Source: an uncultured Enterobacterales bacterium
Lineage (GTDB): Bacteria; Pseudomonadota; Gammaproteobacteria; Enterobacterales; Enterobacteriaceae
Reading direction: 5' to 3'
Assembly: GCA_946478305.1 (NCBI GenBank)
Contig: CAMLBO010000043.1
Span: 1-39,041 of the forward strand
Length of the DNA: 39,041 nucleotides
The notes under the pieces are model-generated. The model searched no databases. It was not told the origin of the DNA and was given only the letters and a program-made list of their open reading frames with translations. Position numbers and translations under genes: made by a program. Shown here in pieces: positions 1-10,802 of the stretch (the stretch's first letter is position 1; every line of letters begins with the position of its first letter).

Positions 1-1
1 G

Positions 2-30
2 TAAAAGGCCATCCTATGGATGGCCTTTTA
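2..30 (-). terminator. Bidirectional intrinsic terminator after the MDR oxidoreductase gene
   Basis: A perfect 13-bp inverted repeat with a 3-nt loop (TAT) has A-rich and T-rich edges on both sides. It lies 20 bp past the stop codon of the minus-strand oxidoreductase gene and could also stop plus-strand transcription entering from the left. Confidence 0.8.
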
Positions 31-50
31 GCATTCTGAGCCTGAAATTT

Positions 51-1034
51 CTACAGTTCAGCAACGTATTTGACGCCGTTATTATTCTGTTTCATAGCAT
101 TTAGCGCCTCTGGTAAGGCGGCAAAGGCCACAATTTTAATAGTCGGCATAAGAAGTTCGCCGCGTGAAATTTGGTTGAGCATTTCTACGGCAGCGGCGAT
201 CAACTGTTGCCACTGGGCAGCAGAACCATGAGGATGGATGGCGGCAAGTGCAATCTCATGCAATGAAATACTGGTGCTGAATGGCTCAACGGGAGATGTT
301 TCAACCCGATCTTGTACCGAGACAAGGTGGCCATAATACCCGAGTAAATGACCAAGGGATTCTGCGCTTTGTTGATTCACCAGGTCAAAAGCAGCATGTA
401 AAGAATGCCCCTTCAGTTCGGCCAGCAATTGTTCCTGCCAATCAGTTTGGTGATAGTCAAACGTCCTCAATGCGCCCTTCTGATTTAACAGTGAATGATG
501 CCGCTCGCTGGCCGTAGCGTATACACGGGCATTTGCCTGAGTAAGCAACTGCGTCAATATTCCGCCAACGGCCCCGCCGGCACCATTAACCAGTACTGAA
601 TTGCCCGCTAATTCCGGGATGCGCTTCATTGCCTGCCAAGCGGTCATTGCCGGGCAGGGTAAAGCAGCAGCTACGGTATCCGTTAACGCTTCAGGAATAG
701 GAATAAGAGCGTGAGCGGCCACTACCGTATGCCTCGCAAAACTTCCCGCACAGCGCAAATCCGTATGGTAGGCGACCCGGGTTCCGACGCGAAGATGCTG
801 CACATCGGCTCCAAGAGCAATGATTTCACCCATACCGTCAACGCCGGGAATATGTCCGCTTTGCCATGTCGCAGGGGGACTCGCCAGGATCTTCCAGTCT
901 ACAGGGTTCAAACCTACGGCTTTATTCTTAATTAATACATGGTCGGCTTTAAGTGCTGGGAGCGTGGTTTCTTTGAATTCCAACGCATCCGGCTCTGCGT
1001 GTTCCTGCCATAGCCAGGCTTCGGTCGTGAACAT
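51..1034 (-). CDS. MDR-family NADPH:quinone oxidoreductase-like protein (zinc-free alcohol dehydrogenase type)
   Basis: This 327-residue protein belongs to the medium-chain dehydrogenase/reductase superfamily and probably performs NAD(P)H-dependent reduction of a quinone or enone in the cytosol. The N-terminal GroES-like fold carries the NPVDWK segment typical of quinone oxidoreductases. A Rossmann domain follows with the dinucleotide loop GAGGAVGG near residue 150. I do not see the cysteine-rich structural zinc loop of true alcohol dehydrogenases. The ATG is preceded by an ideal ribosome site (AAGGAGG, 6 nt spacing), so the start is firm. It is a single-gene unit with its own terminator, transcribed in the same direction as the acetate genes upstream. 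The substrate cannot be read from sequence, and I do not recognise a specific ortholog. Confidence 0.85.
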   Translation of the reverse strand: MFTTEAWLWQEHAEPDALEFKETTLPALKADHVLIKNKAVGLNPVDWKILASPPATWQSGHIPGVDGMGEIIALGADVQHLRVGTRVAYHTDLRCAGSFARHTVVAAHALIPIPEALTDTVAAALPCPAMTAWQAMKRIPELAGNSVLVNGAGGAVGGILTQLLTQANARVYATASERHHSLLNQKGALRTFDYHQTDWQEQLLAELKGHSLHAAFDLVNQQSAESLGHLLGYYGHLVSVQDRVETSPVEPFSTSISLHEIALAAIHPHGSAAQWQQLIAAAVEMLNQISRGELLMPTIKIVAFAALPEALNAMKQNNNGVKYVAEL

Positions 1035-1151
1035 TTTTGCCTCCTTGTTATAAGTTATGACTTAACAGCATTCACTACTCTGAGTAAATGAGCAATGGAT
1101 GAGGGGGCATTACAGAATTGTCTTGCAGATATAAATAATGAATCAATCATT

Positions 1152-1182
1152 GAAAAAGCCAGAGCCCATGCGTGCTCTGGCT
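1152..1182 (-). terminator. Intrinsic terminator of the acs-yjcH-actP operon
   Basis: A 9-bp perfect stem (AGCCAGAGC and its complement) with an 8-nt loop is followed on the minus strand by a run of five T. It sits 12 bp after the actP stop codon. Confidence 0.8.
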
Positions 1183-1193
1183 GTGTTAGATGC

Positions 1194-2861
1194 TCAGTGA
1201 TTGGAACTTTGCGAAATACCAATGCCGGTCTGAGAACGTACAAATTGCGGATAGAAGCGCTCTCTTTCGAGTTCTCCCTCGCGGGAGTGGTCAGTAATTG
1301 AGAACAGCCAGATACCGACAAACGCCACGATCATCGAGAACAACGCCGGATATTCATACGGATAGATTGGTTTTGCATGGCCCAGTATCTGCACCCATAT
1401 CGTCGGGCCGAGAACCATCAGGATAATCGCCGTCAATAAGCCTAACCAGCCTCCAATCATTGCACCTCGTGTAGTGAGTTTTCCCCAGTACATCGACAGC
1501 AGGATGATAGGAAAGTTACAGCTCGCCGCAATAGAGAACGCCAGACCGACCATAAAGGCAATATTCTGCTTCTCGAACAATATTCCGAGCAGGATGGCGA
1601 CGATACCGAGCAGCACAACGGTGATCTTCGATACCCGAAGCTCATCTTTCTCCGTTGCCTTACCGTCTTTGATAACACTCGCATACAGATCATGGGATAC
1701 CGCCGATGCCCCGGCCAGAGTAAGTCCGGCGACGACCGCCAGAATGGTGGCGAAAGCGACGGCAGAGATGAAGCCCAGGAAGAAGCTGCCACCCACGGCA
1801 TCGGCAAGATGAACCGCAGACATATTGGTCCCGCCAAGCAGTGCACCGCTGGCATCTTTAAATGCCGGATTTGCACTGACCAGTACGATGGCGCCGAAGC
1901 CGATAATAAACGTCAAAATATAGAAATAGCCGATAAACCCGGTGGCATAGAAGACACTTTTGCGCGCCTCTTTTGCGTCGTTTACCGTGAAGAAGCGCAT
2001 CAGAATATGAGGTAAACCGGCGGTCCCGAACATGAGCGCTAATCCGAGAGAAAGTGCAGATATTGGGTCAGAAACCAGTCCCCCAGGGCTCATGATCGCG
2101 ATACCTTTCGGGTGAACCGCAACTGCCTGTTGGAATAGGGTATTAAAGTTGAAGTTAACCGATTTCATGACCATGACAGCCATAAAGGTTGCGCCCGCCA
2201 GCAGTAAAACCGCCTTGATGATTTGTACCCAGGTGGTGGCTAACATCCCGCCAAACAGGACGTAGAGCACCATCAAAATACCCACCAGGATCACCGCAAC
2301 GTGGTAATTCAAGCCGAAGAGCAACTGAATCAATTTCCCGGCTCCGACCATCTGCGCAATGAGGTACAGTGCGACAACCACCAGTGAGCCGCAGGCTGAC
2401 AACGTTCTGATAGGCTTCTGTTTCAGCCGGTATGAAGCCACATCCGCAAAGGTATATTTACCTAAATTTCGCAGCCTTTCAGCGATCAAAAACAGAATGA
2501 TCGGCCAGCCAATTAAAAATCCTATTGAGTAGATCAGACCATCGTAACCTGAGGTGTATACCAGTGCGGATATCCCCAGGAAAGAGGCAGCAGACATAAA
2601 GTCACCGGCAATGGCCATACCGTTTTGCAAACCGGTGATGCGCCCACCCGCCGTATAATAATCCTGTCGTGAGCGCGTACGTTTCGAAGCCCAGTAGGTA
2701 ATGTATAAGGTGGCACCAACAAATAAAACGAACATGACAATCGCTTCAATATTCAGCGGCTGTTTCTTTACTTCACCGGCAATGCCCTCCGCAGCCAAAG
2801 CGCTCAGCGGGAAAGCCAGTAAACTGCAGAGCGCCATGGCCCCTAAACGACGTGCGTTCAT
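1194..2861 (-). CDS. actP: Cation/acetate symporter ActP
   Basis: This 555-residue inner-membrane permease belongs to the sodium:solute symporter family and takes up acetate (also glycolate in E. coli). The E. coli protein is 549 residues, so this one is full length. A hydrophobic signal-like N-terminus ending in ALAAEG is followed by about 13 membrane segments. The family segment around [14 protein letters not shown] (residues 68-81) is intact, as is the downstream core. The start codon overlaps the yjcH stop (ATGA), which indicates translational coupling. Together with acs it forms the acetate-scavenging operon: ActP imports acetate and Acs activates it. The strong terminator after the stop makes this the last gene of the operon. 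Confidence 0.97.
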   Translation of the reverse strand: MNARRLGAMALCSLLAFPLSALAAEGIAGEVKKQPLNIEAIVMFVLFVGATLYITYWASKRTRSRQDYYTAGGRITGLQNGMAIAGDFMSAASFLGISALVYTSGYDGLIYSIGFLIGWPIILFLIAERLRNLGKYTFADVASYRLKQKPIRTLSACGSLVVVALYLIAQMVGAGKLIQLLFGLNYHVAVILVGILMVLYVLFGGMLATTWVQIIKAVLLLAGATFMAVMVMKSVNFNFNTLFQQAVAVHPKGIAIMSPGGLVSDPISALSLGLALMFGTAGLPHILMRFFTVNDAKEARKSVFYATGFIGYFYILTFIIGFGAIVLVSANPAFKDASGALLGGTNMSAVHLADAVGGSFFLGFISAVAFATILAVVAGLTLAGASAVSHDLYASVIKDGKATEKDELRVSKITVVLLGIVAILLGILFEKQNIAFMVGLAFSIAASCNFPIILLSMYWGKLTTRGAMIGGWLGLLTAIILMVLGPTIWVQILGHAKPIYPYEYPALFSMIVAFVGIWLFSITDHSREGELERERFYPQFVRSQTGIGISQSSNH

Positions 2862-3169
2862 AGGTTCACCTCGCGGATGATATCGGCGGTCAGTCGGTCA
2901 AATTCATTGTTGGCACGGAAAACATAAATACCGGTCAGCACGAAGGAGATAACAATCAGGCCTACGCCAACGGGAATACCTCGGGTAATGGTCGCACCTT
3001 CATACAGCGGCGTACCCAGCCACTGAGGTTCAAAGGCAATCAGGAAAATAAAGGCAACGTACATCACCAACGTGATAGCCGAAAGCAGCCACGCAAAGCG
3101 GCTACGTTTTTCGATTAACTCCCTGAAGCGCGGATTGTTTACAACTCTCTGATAAATGAGATCATTCAT
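2858..3169 (-). CDS. yjcH: DUF485 inner-membrane protein YjcH
   Basis: This 103-residue membrane protein has two predicted helices, around residues 25-47 and 69-90, with a charged N-terminus and a charged tail. That is the usual DUF485 layout and length. DUF485 proteins are nearly always encoded next to ActP-type permeases and are thought to assist them. The molecular role is not established. It is separated from acs by 54 bp that contain a strong hairpin, and it overlaps actP by 4 bp, so it is translated jointly with the permease. Confidence 0.95.
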   Translation of the reverse strand: MNDLIYQRVVNNPRFRELIEKRSRFAWLLSAITLVMYVAFIFLIAFEPQWLGTPLYEGATITRGIPVGVGLIVISFVLTGIYVFRANNEFDRLTADIIREVNL

Positions 3170-3199
3170 CTCAGTGACTCCTGTGAGGCATTGATAGAG

Positions 3200-3221
3200 T
3201 TCACCGCGCCAGGGCGGTGAA
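3200..3221 (-). other. Intercistronic hairpin between acs and yjcH
   Basis: A perfect 8-bp inverted repeat (TTCACCGC and its complement) with a 6-nt loop lies just after the acs stop codon. No T-tract follows on the minus strand, so it looks more like an mRNA-stabilising or processing stem than a full terminator. It could set a different acs to yjcH-actP ratio. Confidence 0.6.
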
Positions 3222-3223
3222 AA

Positions 3224-5185
<1,962 letters not shown>

Positions 5186-5721
5186 GGTTTTTCTCCTTTT
5201 AATTTGTTAATGATATGTCAATCAAAGGTTAAGTGTAGATTGCCATGACGCTTTGTTTGGTTTTTGGGGGACAGATCACGCAACCGGAGTAATTTCAGCA
5301 AGATGACATTTTTTACCGTGACGTTGAGAAGGCTAATGAAATGAAACAGAGGTTATTATCAGGGGCATGAAGATTTCACGGCGATATAGTTTCAGCGATG
5401 TTTAAGGAAGGATGTAGCTTATAAATCATAAGAAAGTTTATAAATTGTTAATTAAAGCTTAATTAATTCACTATCTGTATGTATCTCACTCGATGTTTAA
5501 TAAAATTTAATGTTAATTAATTTCACCTGTAGGTTAATAAACGTTCATAAAAAGGGACTTTTAGATTAACTTTAGATTCTTGTTCTTAATTGTTGGACTT
5601 CTTGAATTATTATTCCGTAAAAAATCAAATAACAGTATATTGATCTGGAAAGAGAGGGGTGCTCTCTTCGGTACAGCAAGATATCGCTATTTTGCTGCCG
5701 TATAATTCTCAAGGACTCAAC
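5186..5721. promoter_or_regulatory. AT-rich divergent control region between acs and the fimbrial operon
   Basis: About 535 bp lack a credible gene. The left part (5186-5400) should hold the acs promoter, but I could not fix its boxes. The right part (about 5400-5640) is very AT-rich. It contains a 7-bp inverted repeat with a 5-nt spacer at 5448-5466 (TTAATTA/TAATTAA), and TTAATTAA recurs near 5513. Such tracts are typical targets for H-NS or Lrp-like proteins at fimbrial promoters, which is an inference here. I found no long inverted repeat pair of the fimS switch type and no recombinase gene. A leader hairpin follows at 5650-5668. Confidence 0.5.
5650..5668 (+). other. Leader hairpin upstream of the major pilin gene
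   Basis: A 7-bp inverted repeat (AAGAGAG/CTCTCTT) with a 5-nt loop (GGGTG) lies 53 bp before the pilin ATG. If transcribed, it would form a 5' leader stem that could stabilise pilin mRNA. No T-tract follows. Confidence 0.4.
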
Positions 5722-6306
5722 ATGTTTAACACTAAGAAAAAGACTCTCATTATTGCCCTTTCTGCGGTAATTTCTGCTGCTGCGTTTGCTGATGATCCGG
5801 CCCCTGCCGCACCATCTGGCTCCGACCAGGGCTCTGGCCGTATTCATTTTACCGGTACTGTTATTAATGCACCTTGTTCTATTGCTGCAGGCGATGAAGA
5901 CATCAATGTGAACATGGGGCAAGTTGCCAATAAGGTACTTGAAAGCGGTAATAAATATTCTCAGAACGTTAACTACACCATTCATTTACAAGATTGTGAC
6001 CTGACTGCACAAACGGCGGGTACCGTTGCTTACCCAGCCATGTCTAAAGTGGCCGTTTCTTTTGCAGGCACTCCCGATAGCAGTTTGTCTGAGCTGTTGG
6101 CTAACACCGGCAGTGCCAAAGGGGCGGGTATCCGTCTGATCGATGCTAATGGTGATTTGTTAAAAGTGGGCGATACCTCAAAAGATATCAATCTGGTTAC
6201 TGGTAACAACGAACTGGTGTTTGCTGCCCGCGTTGAGGCTAACTCTCAACCCGTTTCGACCGGTACTATCGTCTCTCAGGCTACCTACGCTCTGAACTAC
6301 AAATAA
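5722..6306 (+). CDS. Major fimbrial subunit (type 1/FimA-like pilin)
   Basis: This 194-residue secreted pilin polymerises into the fimbrial shaft by donor-strand exchange. Residues 1-23 form a Sec signal peptide ending AAAFA. The mature N-terminus has the alternating donor strand around GRIHFTGTVINAPC. Two cysteines (in APCSIA and LQDCDL) form the usual pilin disulphide. The protein ends YALNYK, with the penultimate-tyrosine pattern chaperones recognise. The frame stays open for 21 codons upstream, but this ATG has the ribosome site (AAGGA, 6 nt) and the signal peptide, so I start here. First gene of the pilin-usher-chaperone-adhesin operon. The gene order matches the ybgDQPO type of E. coli, which is an inference from order. 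Confidence 0.93.
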   Translation: MFNTKKKTLIIALSAVISAAAFADDPAPAAPSGSDQGSGRIHFTGTVINAPCSIAAGDEDINVNMGQVANKVLESGNKYSQNVNYTIHLQDCDLTAQTAGTVAYPAMSKVAVSFAGTPDSSLSELLANTGSAKGAGIRLIDANGDLLKVGDTSKDINLVTGNNELVFAARVEANSQPVSTGTIVSQATYALNYK

Positions 6307-6322
6307 AACCGCGCAATTAAAT

Positions 6323-6340
6323 AGGGGAGGCAACTCCCCT
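6323..6340 (+). other. Hairpin with GCAA tetraloop between pilin and usher genes
   Basis: A perfect 7-bp stem (AGGGGAG/CTCCCCT) is closed by a GCAA loop, a stable GNRA tetraloop, 16 bp after the pilin stop. The following sequence (TCAACTCTG) is a poor U-tract. This fits a partial terminator or 3'-end stabiliser that keeps pilin mRNA in excess over the usher message. Confidence 0.6.
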
Positions 6341-6425
6341 TCAACTCTGTCTATTCCGGCAGGGTATTCTGCTGGCTATATAAATAAGCCTGTAACGCTA
6401 TTATAAAAATAAAAGTGATTTTTAT

Positions 6426-8939
6426 ATGTTGTTTACATTGAATAAAACATCAGTCCTGAAAAAATATTCCGTCATTATTATCTGCGCATTGTTCGGATGT
6501 TTTATTTCAATGAAGACTCTGGCAGTCGAATTCAATACCAATTTTATTGATGCCGGAGACCGTAATAATATCGATCTCTCACGATTCGAAGTGGCGAACT
6601 ATATCGCCCCGGGTGAGTACCTGCTGGACGTTGTGCTCAACGGCCGTATGTTGCCGGAACAGAGCCTGATTAAATATATTCCGACTCCGGATAACAAAAA
6701 TAGTCGCATCTGCCTGACGCCGACATTGGTGGATAAACTCGACCTGACGGACAGCACGCGCAAATTATTAACCACCTGGAATGATGGACGTTGTACCTCA
6801 TTAGATACGCTAAAAGAGGTGACGGTAACTTATGACCAGGAAAAGCAAACGCTCAATATCAGCATTCCTCAGGCTTGGCTGACCTATCATGATGAAAACT
6901 GGGTGCCGCCTTCCCAGTGGGATGAAGGCGTATCAGGCGCAATTCTCGATTACAACCTGCTCGGTAGTAAATATATGCCTCAGCAGGGCACCAGTTCGAC
7001 CAATCTGAGCAGCTATGGTACCGCGGGTTTTAATCTGGGGGCCTGGCGTGCCCGTGCGGATTATCAGTACAACAACTCCCGCTCTTCGGGAGGAAAGCAT
7101 AATGACCAGTTTACCTGGACTCAGAAATATTTATTCCGCGCTATTCCGTCTATCGGCGCCAGGCTGAATGCCGGTGAAACGTATTTTAACTCCGATATTT
7201 TCGATTCGTTCCGTTTTCTCGGTGTTTCACTGAATAGCGATCAGCGCATGTTGCCGCCTTCGTTGCGCGGTTATGCACCGCAGGTCACGGGGATTGCCAA
7301 AACCAATGCCAAGGTCAGCATCAGCCAGAACGGCCGGGTGATTTATCAGACTAACGTCTCGCCAGGCCCGTTTGTTATTCAGGACCTGAGTGAGGCGGTT
7401 CAGGGAGCACTGGATGTACGGATTGAAGAAGAAAATGGCAGTGTGACGACGTATCAGGTCAGCACGGCAACTATTCCGTTTCTGACCCGTAAAGGCGAAG
7501 TGCGCTTTAAAACCGCTATGGGTAAGCCGACGACCGGCAGCAATAACACTGTCATGCAACCTGGTTTTTACAGTGGTGAGATGTCATGGGGCGCGATGAA
7601 CAACTTCTCGCTTTATGGGGGACTTATCGCAACCACGGGAAATTATCAGTCGCAGGCGCTGGGTGTTGGGCAAAACTTGCAGGATTTTGGCGCCGTCTCT
7701 TTTGATGTCACCCGTTCATCTGCCACTGTACCGGTAGAAGGCCGCCAGAGCGGGTACAGCTACCGTGTGAATTACTCCAAACGCTTCGATACCACGGGGA
7801 GCCAGATAACCTTTGCAGGTTATCGTTTCTCCGAAAAAAGCTTTATGTCGCTGAACCAGTACCTCGATAAAGTCAATGGCGATCACTATTCGCGTGACGA
7901 TAAACAAACTTACACGGTCACTGCCAACCAGTTTTTGCCGTGGCCAGCTATTACGCTCTACTTATCCGCGACCCATAAGGTCTATTGGAACGACAGTCCC
8001 AGCAATAACTACAGTGTCTCGGTAAGCAAGATCTTTGATATTGGTAGGTTTACCGGAATTTCCGCCACGTTGTCGGCGAGTAAATTGAAATATCAATATA
8101 CCGATGAGAACCAGATGTTCCTGTCGTTTAGTCTGCCGCTCTCTTCGGGGCAGCAAATAAGCTATGACGCCCAGCAGGATTCAAACAGTGGATTCTCACA
8201 AACAGCCTCTTACTACAACAGCCAGGACCCGAAAAACAGCTGGCGCGTTGGCGCTGGTGGCAGCAGTCCTGACTTACAGAAAGGGGATGGCGTCTTTCGT
8301 GCCAACTACCAGCATATGTCGCCTTATGGCCAGCTGGGTGTAAACGGTAGCGTGAAAAATAATGATTACCGTTCGGTGAGTGCTAACTGGTACGGATCGC
8401 TGACGGCTACCCGCTACGGCGCCGCATTGCATCAGAGCAGCTCCGGTAATGAGCCGCGAATGATGGTGGCGGCGGGGGTTAAAGGCATACCGATCAGTGA
8501 CGGGGCCTCAGTGACTAATGATTATGGCGTGGCCGTGGTGAACGGTGTCTCCAGCTACCAAACCTCGGACGTTCGTGTTGACGTCAACCATCTACCGGAT
8601 GATGTCGAAGTTTATAGCTCGGTGGTCAGTAAAACCCTCACTGAAGGTGCGATTGGTTTTCGCAAGATACGCGCGGTGAAGGGGGAACGGTTGATGGCGA
8701 CTATCCGGCTTGCGGACGGTAGTTTCCCGCCGCTCGGTGCTTCTGTCACAGATGACAGCTCCGGTTTTGAGGCCGGGTTAATCGGCGACGGCGGCCTGGC
8801 CTATCTGGCCGGGGTATCGGGTGAGAAAAGTTTGACCGTGCATTGGGGGGAAGACAACCAGTGCCACATCCAGGTTCCCCATGATTCAGCCAGCCTTAGC
8901 GGCCAGTTACTTTTACCTTGTCAGACGTCCGGGAAATGA
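6426..8939 (+). CDS. Outer-membrane fimbrial usher (FimD family)
   Basis: This 837-residue outer-membrane usher recruits chaperone-pilin complexes and threads the fibre through a 24-strand barrel. A signal peptide ends at about residue 33 (KTLA, then VEFNTNFI). The N-terminal chaperone-binding domain follows (cysteines 96 and 123). The barrel contains a plug domain at about residues 280-350 (NAKVSISQNGRVIYQ, GPFVIQDL). The C-terminal domains end in GLAYLAGVSG and the cysteine pair NQC...LPC. Length is close to FimD. The Shine-Dalgarno region is weak (AAAAGTGA), so translation may be low, as expected for an usher needed in few copies. It follows the pilin gene by 119 bp and precedes the chaperone gene by 41 bp. 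Confidence 0.96.
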   Translation: MLFTLNKTSVLKKYSVIIICALFGCFISMKTLAVEFNTNFIDAGDRNNIDLSRFEVANYIAPGEYLLDVVLNGRMLPEQSLIKYIPTPDNKNSRICLTPTLVDKLDLTDSTRKLLTTWNDGRCTSLDTLKEVTVTYDQEKQTLNISIPQAWLTYHDENWVPPSQWDEGVSGAILDYNLLGSKYMPQQGTSSTNLSSYGTAGFNLGAWRARADYQYNNSRSSGGKHNDQFTWTQKYLFRAIPSIGARLNAGETYFNSDIFDSFRFLGVSLNSDQRMLPPSLRGYAPQVTGIAKTNAKVSISQNGRVIYQTNVSPGPFVIQDLSEAVQGALDVRIEEENGSVTTYQVSTATIPFLTRKGEVRFKTAMGKPTTGSNNTVMQPGFYSGEMSWGAMNNFSLYGGLIATTGNYQSQALGVGQNLQDFGAVSFDVTRSSATVPVEGRQSGYSYRVNYSKRFDTTGSQITFAGYRFSEKSFMSLNQYLDKVNGDHYSRDDKQTYTVTANQFLPWPAITLYLSATHKVYWNDSPSNNYSVSVSKIFDIGRFTGISATLSASKLKYQYTDENQMFLSFSLPLSSGQQISYDAQQDSNSGFSQTASYYNSQDPKNSWRVGAGGSSPDLQKGDGVFRANYQHMSPYGQLGVNGSVKNNDYRSVSANWYGSLTATRYGAALHQSSSGNEPRMMVAAGVKGIPISDGASVTNDYGVAVVNGVSSYQTSDVRVDVNHLPDDVEVYSSVVSKTLTEGAIGFRKIRAVKGERLMATIRLADGSFPPLGASVTDDSSGFEAGLIGDGGLAYLAGVSGEKSLTVHWGEDNQCHIQVPHDSASLSGQLLLPCQTSGK

Positions 8940-8980
8940 CGTTTGAAGATTTTGTATCGATTTAACCAGAAGGATTAACC

Positions 8981-9718
8981 ATGAAGAACGCTATGTTGCG
9001 CGCTGCTGCCACTTTTTTACTGATGCTGACCTTCACGCCAGGGGGCAATGCGGCGGTGAACATTGATCGTACCCGCATTATTTTTAACGCTGCCGATAAG
9101 TCAGTCAGCGTGATGCTGGACAATCAAAGTAAGGAGCTACCCTATCTGGCACAGGTATGGCTGGAAAATGCCAAAGGAGAAAAAGTGGCTTCGCCACTGG
9201 TTGCACTCCCACCTATGCAGCGAATCGACGCCGGGCAAAAGAGCCAGATAAGGATCTTGCAACTGCCGGAAACCGCCGCTCTGCCCAAAGACCGCGAAAC
9301 CCTGTTCTATTTCAATGTGCGTGAAGTTCCGCCAAAAAGTGAATTAGCCAACGTCATGCAGGTGGCCATTCAAAGCCGCATCAAACTGTTTTTCCGACCC
9401 GCCGCTGTGGCAACTCAGGCTCGCGGCGCATGGCAGGAGAAGCTAATGGTTAAACCTTCGGACAGCGGACTGACGTTTACCAATCCGACGCCTTTTTACA
9501 TCACGTTGGGATATCTCGGAAAAGATAATAGTGGCAGTTTTCGTGGCTTCGATAGCTTGATGCTCCCACCTTTTGGCAGCGAAACGCTGACAGGCCGCGA
9601 ATACGTAAGCCAGAAATACAGCATTGGGTATATGGACGACTACGGCGGTTTACAGGTGAATCAGTACCGTTGCGGTGCGACAGGCTGTCAATTGGAAAGT
9701 AAGCCGGAAAAGAAATAA
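8981..9718 (+). CDS. Periplasmic fimbrial chaperone (PapD/FimC family)
   Basis: This 245-residue periplasmic chaperone caps pilins by donor-strand complementation. A signal peptide covers residues 1-24 (ending GGNA). The mature protein has the conserved arginine in RTRIIF and the family signature with the subunit-anchoring lysine, SRIKLFFRP. The G1 strand precedes it (FYFNVREVPP). The second Ig-like domain follows from about residue 140. The C-terminus is unusual: two cysteines four residues apart (YRCGATGC) and then a lysine-rich tail (ESKPEKK). These may form a small disulphide loop in the periplasm. A ribosome site (AGAAGGA) precedes the ATG. The short F1-G1 region suggests the FGS class, but I did not measure the loop precisely. 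Confidence 0.94.
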   Translation: MKNAMLRAAATFLLMLTFTPGGNAAVNIDRTRIIFNAADKSVSVMLDNQSKELPYLAQVWLENAKGEKVASPLVALPPMQRIDAGQKSQIRILQLPETAALPKDRETLFYFNVREVPPKSELANVMQVAIQSRIKLFFRPAAVATQARGAWQEKLMVKPSDSGLTFTNPTPFYITLGYLGKDNSGSFRGFDSLMLPPFGSETLTGREYVSQKYSIGYMDDYGGLQVNQYRCGATGCQLESKPEKK

Positions 9719-9737
9719 CACCTCTACTCTCGTCGTA

Positions 9738-9766
9738 GCCTTGGCCGGAATTGATACCGGTAAGGC
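9738..9766 (+). other. Interrupted hairpin between chaperone and adhesin genes
   Basis: Arms GCCTT-GG-CCGG and CCGG-T-AAGGC pair around an 8-nt loop in the 77-bp gap. No U-tract follows. It may modulate expression of the adhesin relative to upstream genes. Confidence 0.4.
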
Positions 9767-9795
9767 AATCACTTCCCGATCGCTAAGGAAATGTT

Positions 9796-10773
9796 ATGTC
9801 CGCAATACACCCGGTACGAATACTTATACGTTGGAAATGGATGGCTGCCGCTTTATTACTGGTTTCACGTAGCGTATTTGCTCTGGACTGTGTGGAAAAA
9901 GGGACCGGGCTGGTCAATATGCCGCCTATTCCTATTGGTCAACTGGCCATCCCTTCAAACGTCCCGGCAGGGACTAAAGTGTGGGAGTCCAATGAAATTA
10001 ACATGACAGCGTATTGCGATAATGTTCTCGGCAGCATCGTCGATGTGGTGCACTTCTATTTCAATCCCAAGTCCCAATCATTAGGGCAAGGGCTGCTACT
10101 TGGGGTGAGTTACAACGGTCAGGATCTGGAGCAGAATCAGCAGCGTCTGAGCACCAACAGTCCGCCGATCCGCAAAGGGCAGAATGTGACGGTTAACGTC
10201 AGTTTCCGTTTATATATCAAAGTCACAGCCAATCCACCTTCCAGCGGTCATTACGAAGGCACCGATCAGTTCACGGTATTTCAGCTTGATGGCAGCCGCG
10301 GAATTAACCAAACGCCAGGGGCTAAAAACGTCAAATACAGTTTATCTGGCTTACAGGGCATCCGCTTTCTGGCCTGCGGATCCGATTTAAAAGTGTATCC
10401 GGAGTCACAATTGGTCGACTTTGGCGCCATTCAAAGCACCACGCTTTCCCGCTCATCGGGGGTCACGATGCCTTTTGCGATCAAGGCCATCAAGCAGGGC
10501 TGTCTCGACAACTTCTCACTACAGGCAGAATTTTCAACCGCCAGTCCGCTGGTGGATAACACGGCCATTGATCTTGCCAATGGTGCCAAGCTGACTCTGC
10601 TAAACGATAAAGATGAGGCGATTACGTTTAACCGTTACAGCAATTTTGCCGAACTGAATAACGTTAATGAAGTGACAAAAAACTTTACGGCTAAAGTCAG
10701 CGCCATTCCCGGCAAACCGCTGACTCTGGGGAAATTCGACGCATCGGTGGTAGTGAAAATTAATTACTACTGA
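9796..10773 (+). CDS. Fimbrial tip adhesin (two-domain, FimH-like architecture)
   Basis: This 325-residue secreted protein has a signal peptide (about residues 1-29, ending SVFA), an N-terminal receptor-binding-like domain (about 30-190) and a C-terminal pilin domain (about 200-325). The pilin domain contains LACGSDLKV, the strand VDFGAIQS and the final KINYY. Cysteines come in one pair per domain (C32 with the cysteine in AYCDN; LACGSD with KQGCLDN), as expected for disulphides in a lectin-pilin fusion. It follows the chaperone gene with a hairpin between them, and AAGGA precedes its ATG. The receptor cannot be predicted from sequence. The operon has no separate minor tip pilins, so this adhesin may sit directly on the shaft. 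Confidence 0.85.
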   Translation: MSAIHPVRILIRWKWMAAALLLVSRSVFALDCVEKGTGLVNMPPIPIGQLAIPSNVPAGTKVWESNEINMTAYCDNVLGSIVDVVHFYFNPKSQSLGQGLLLGVSYNGQDLEQNQQRLSTNSPPIRKGQNVTVNVSFRLYIKVTANPPSSGHYEGTDQFTVFQLDGSRGINQTPGAKNVKYSLSGLQGIRFLACGSDLKVYPESQLVDFGAIQSTTLSRSSGVTMPFAIKAIKQGCLDNFSLQAEFSTASPLVDNTAIDLANGAKLTLLNDKDEAITFNRYSNFAELNNVNEVTKNFTAKVSAIPGKPLTLGKFDASVVVKINYY

Positions 10774-10802
10774 CACCGGGTTTAACTGGAAGAGACAAGG
10801 AA

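Noticed and set aside
5701..5706. TATAAT just upstream of the pilin ATG as a -10 box
   Set aside because: It would leave almost no leader before the ribosome site and has no matching -35.
5186..5721. Possible invertible promoter element of the fimS type
   Set aside because: Only a 7-bp AT-rich inverted repeat is present, with a 5-nt spacer, and no recombinase gene adjoins the operon.
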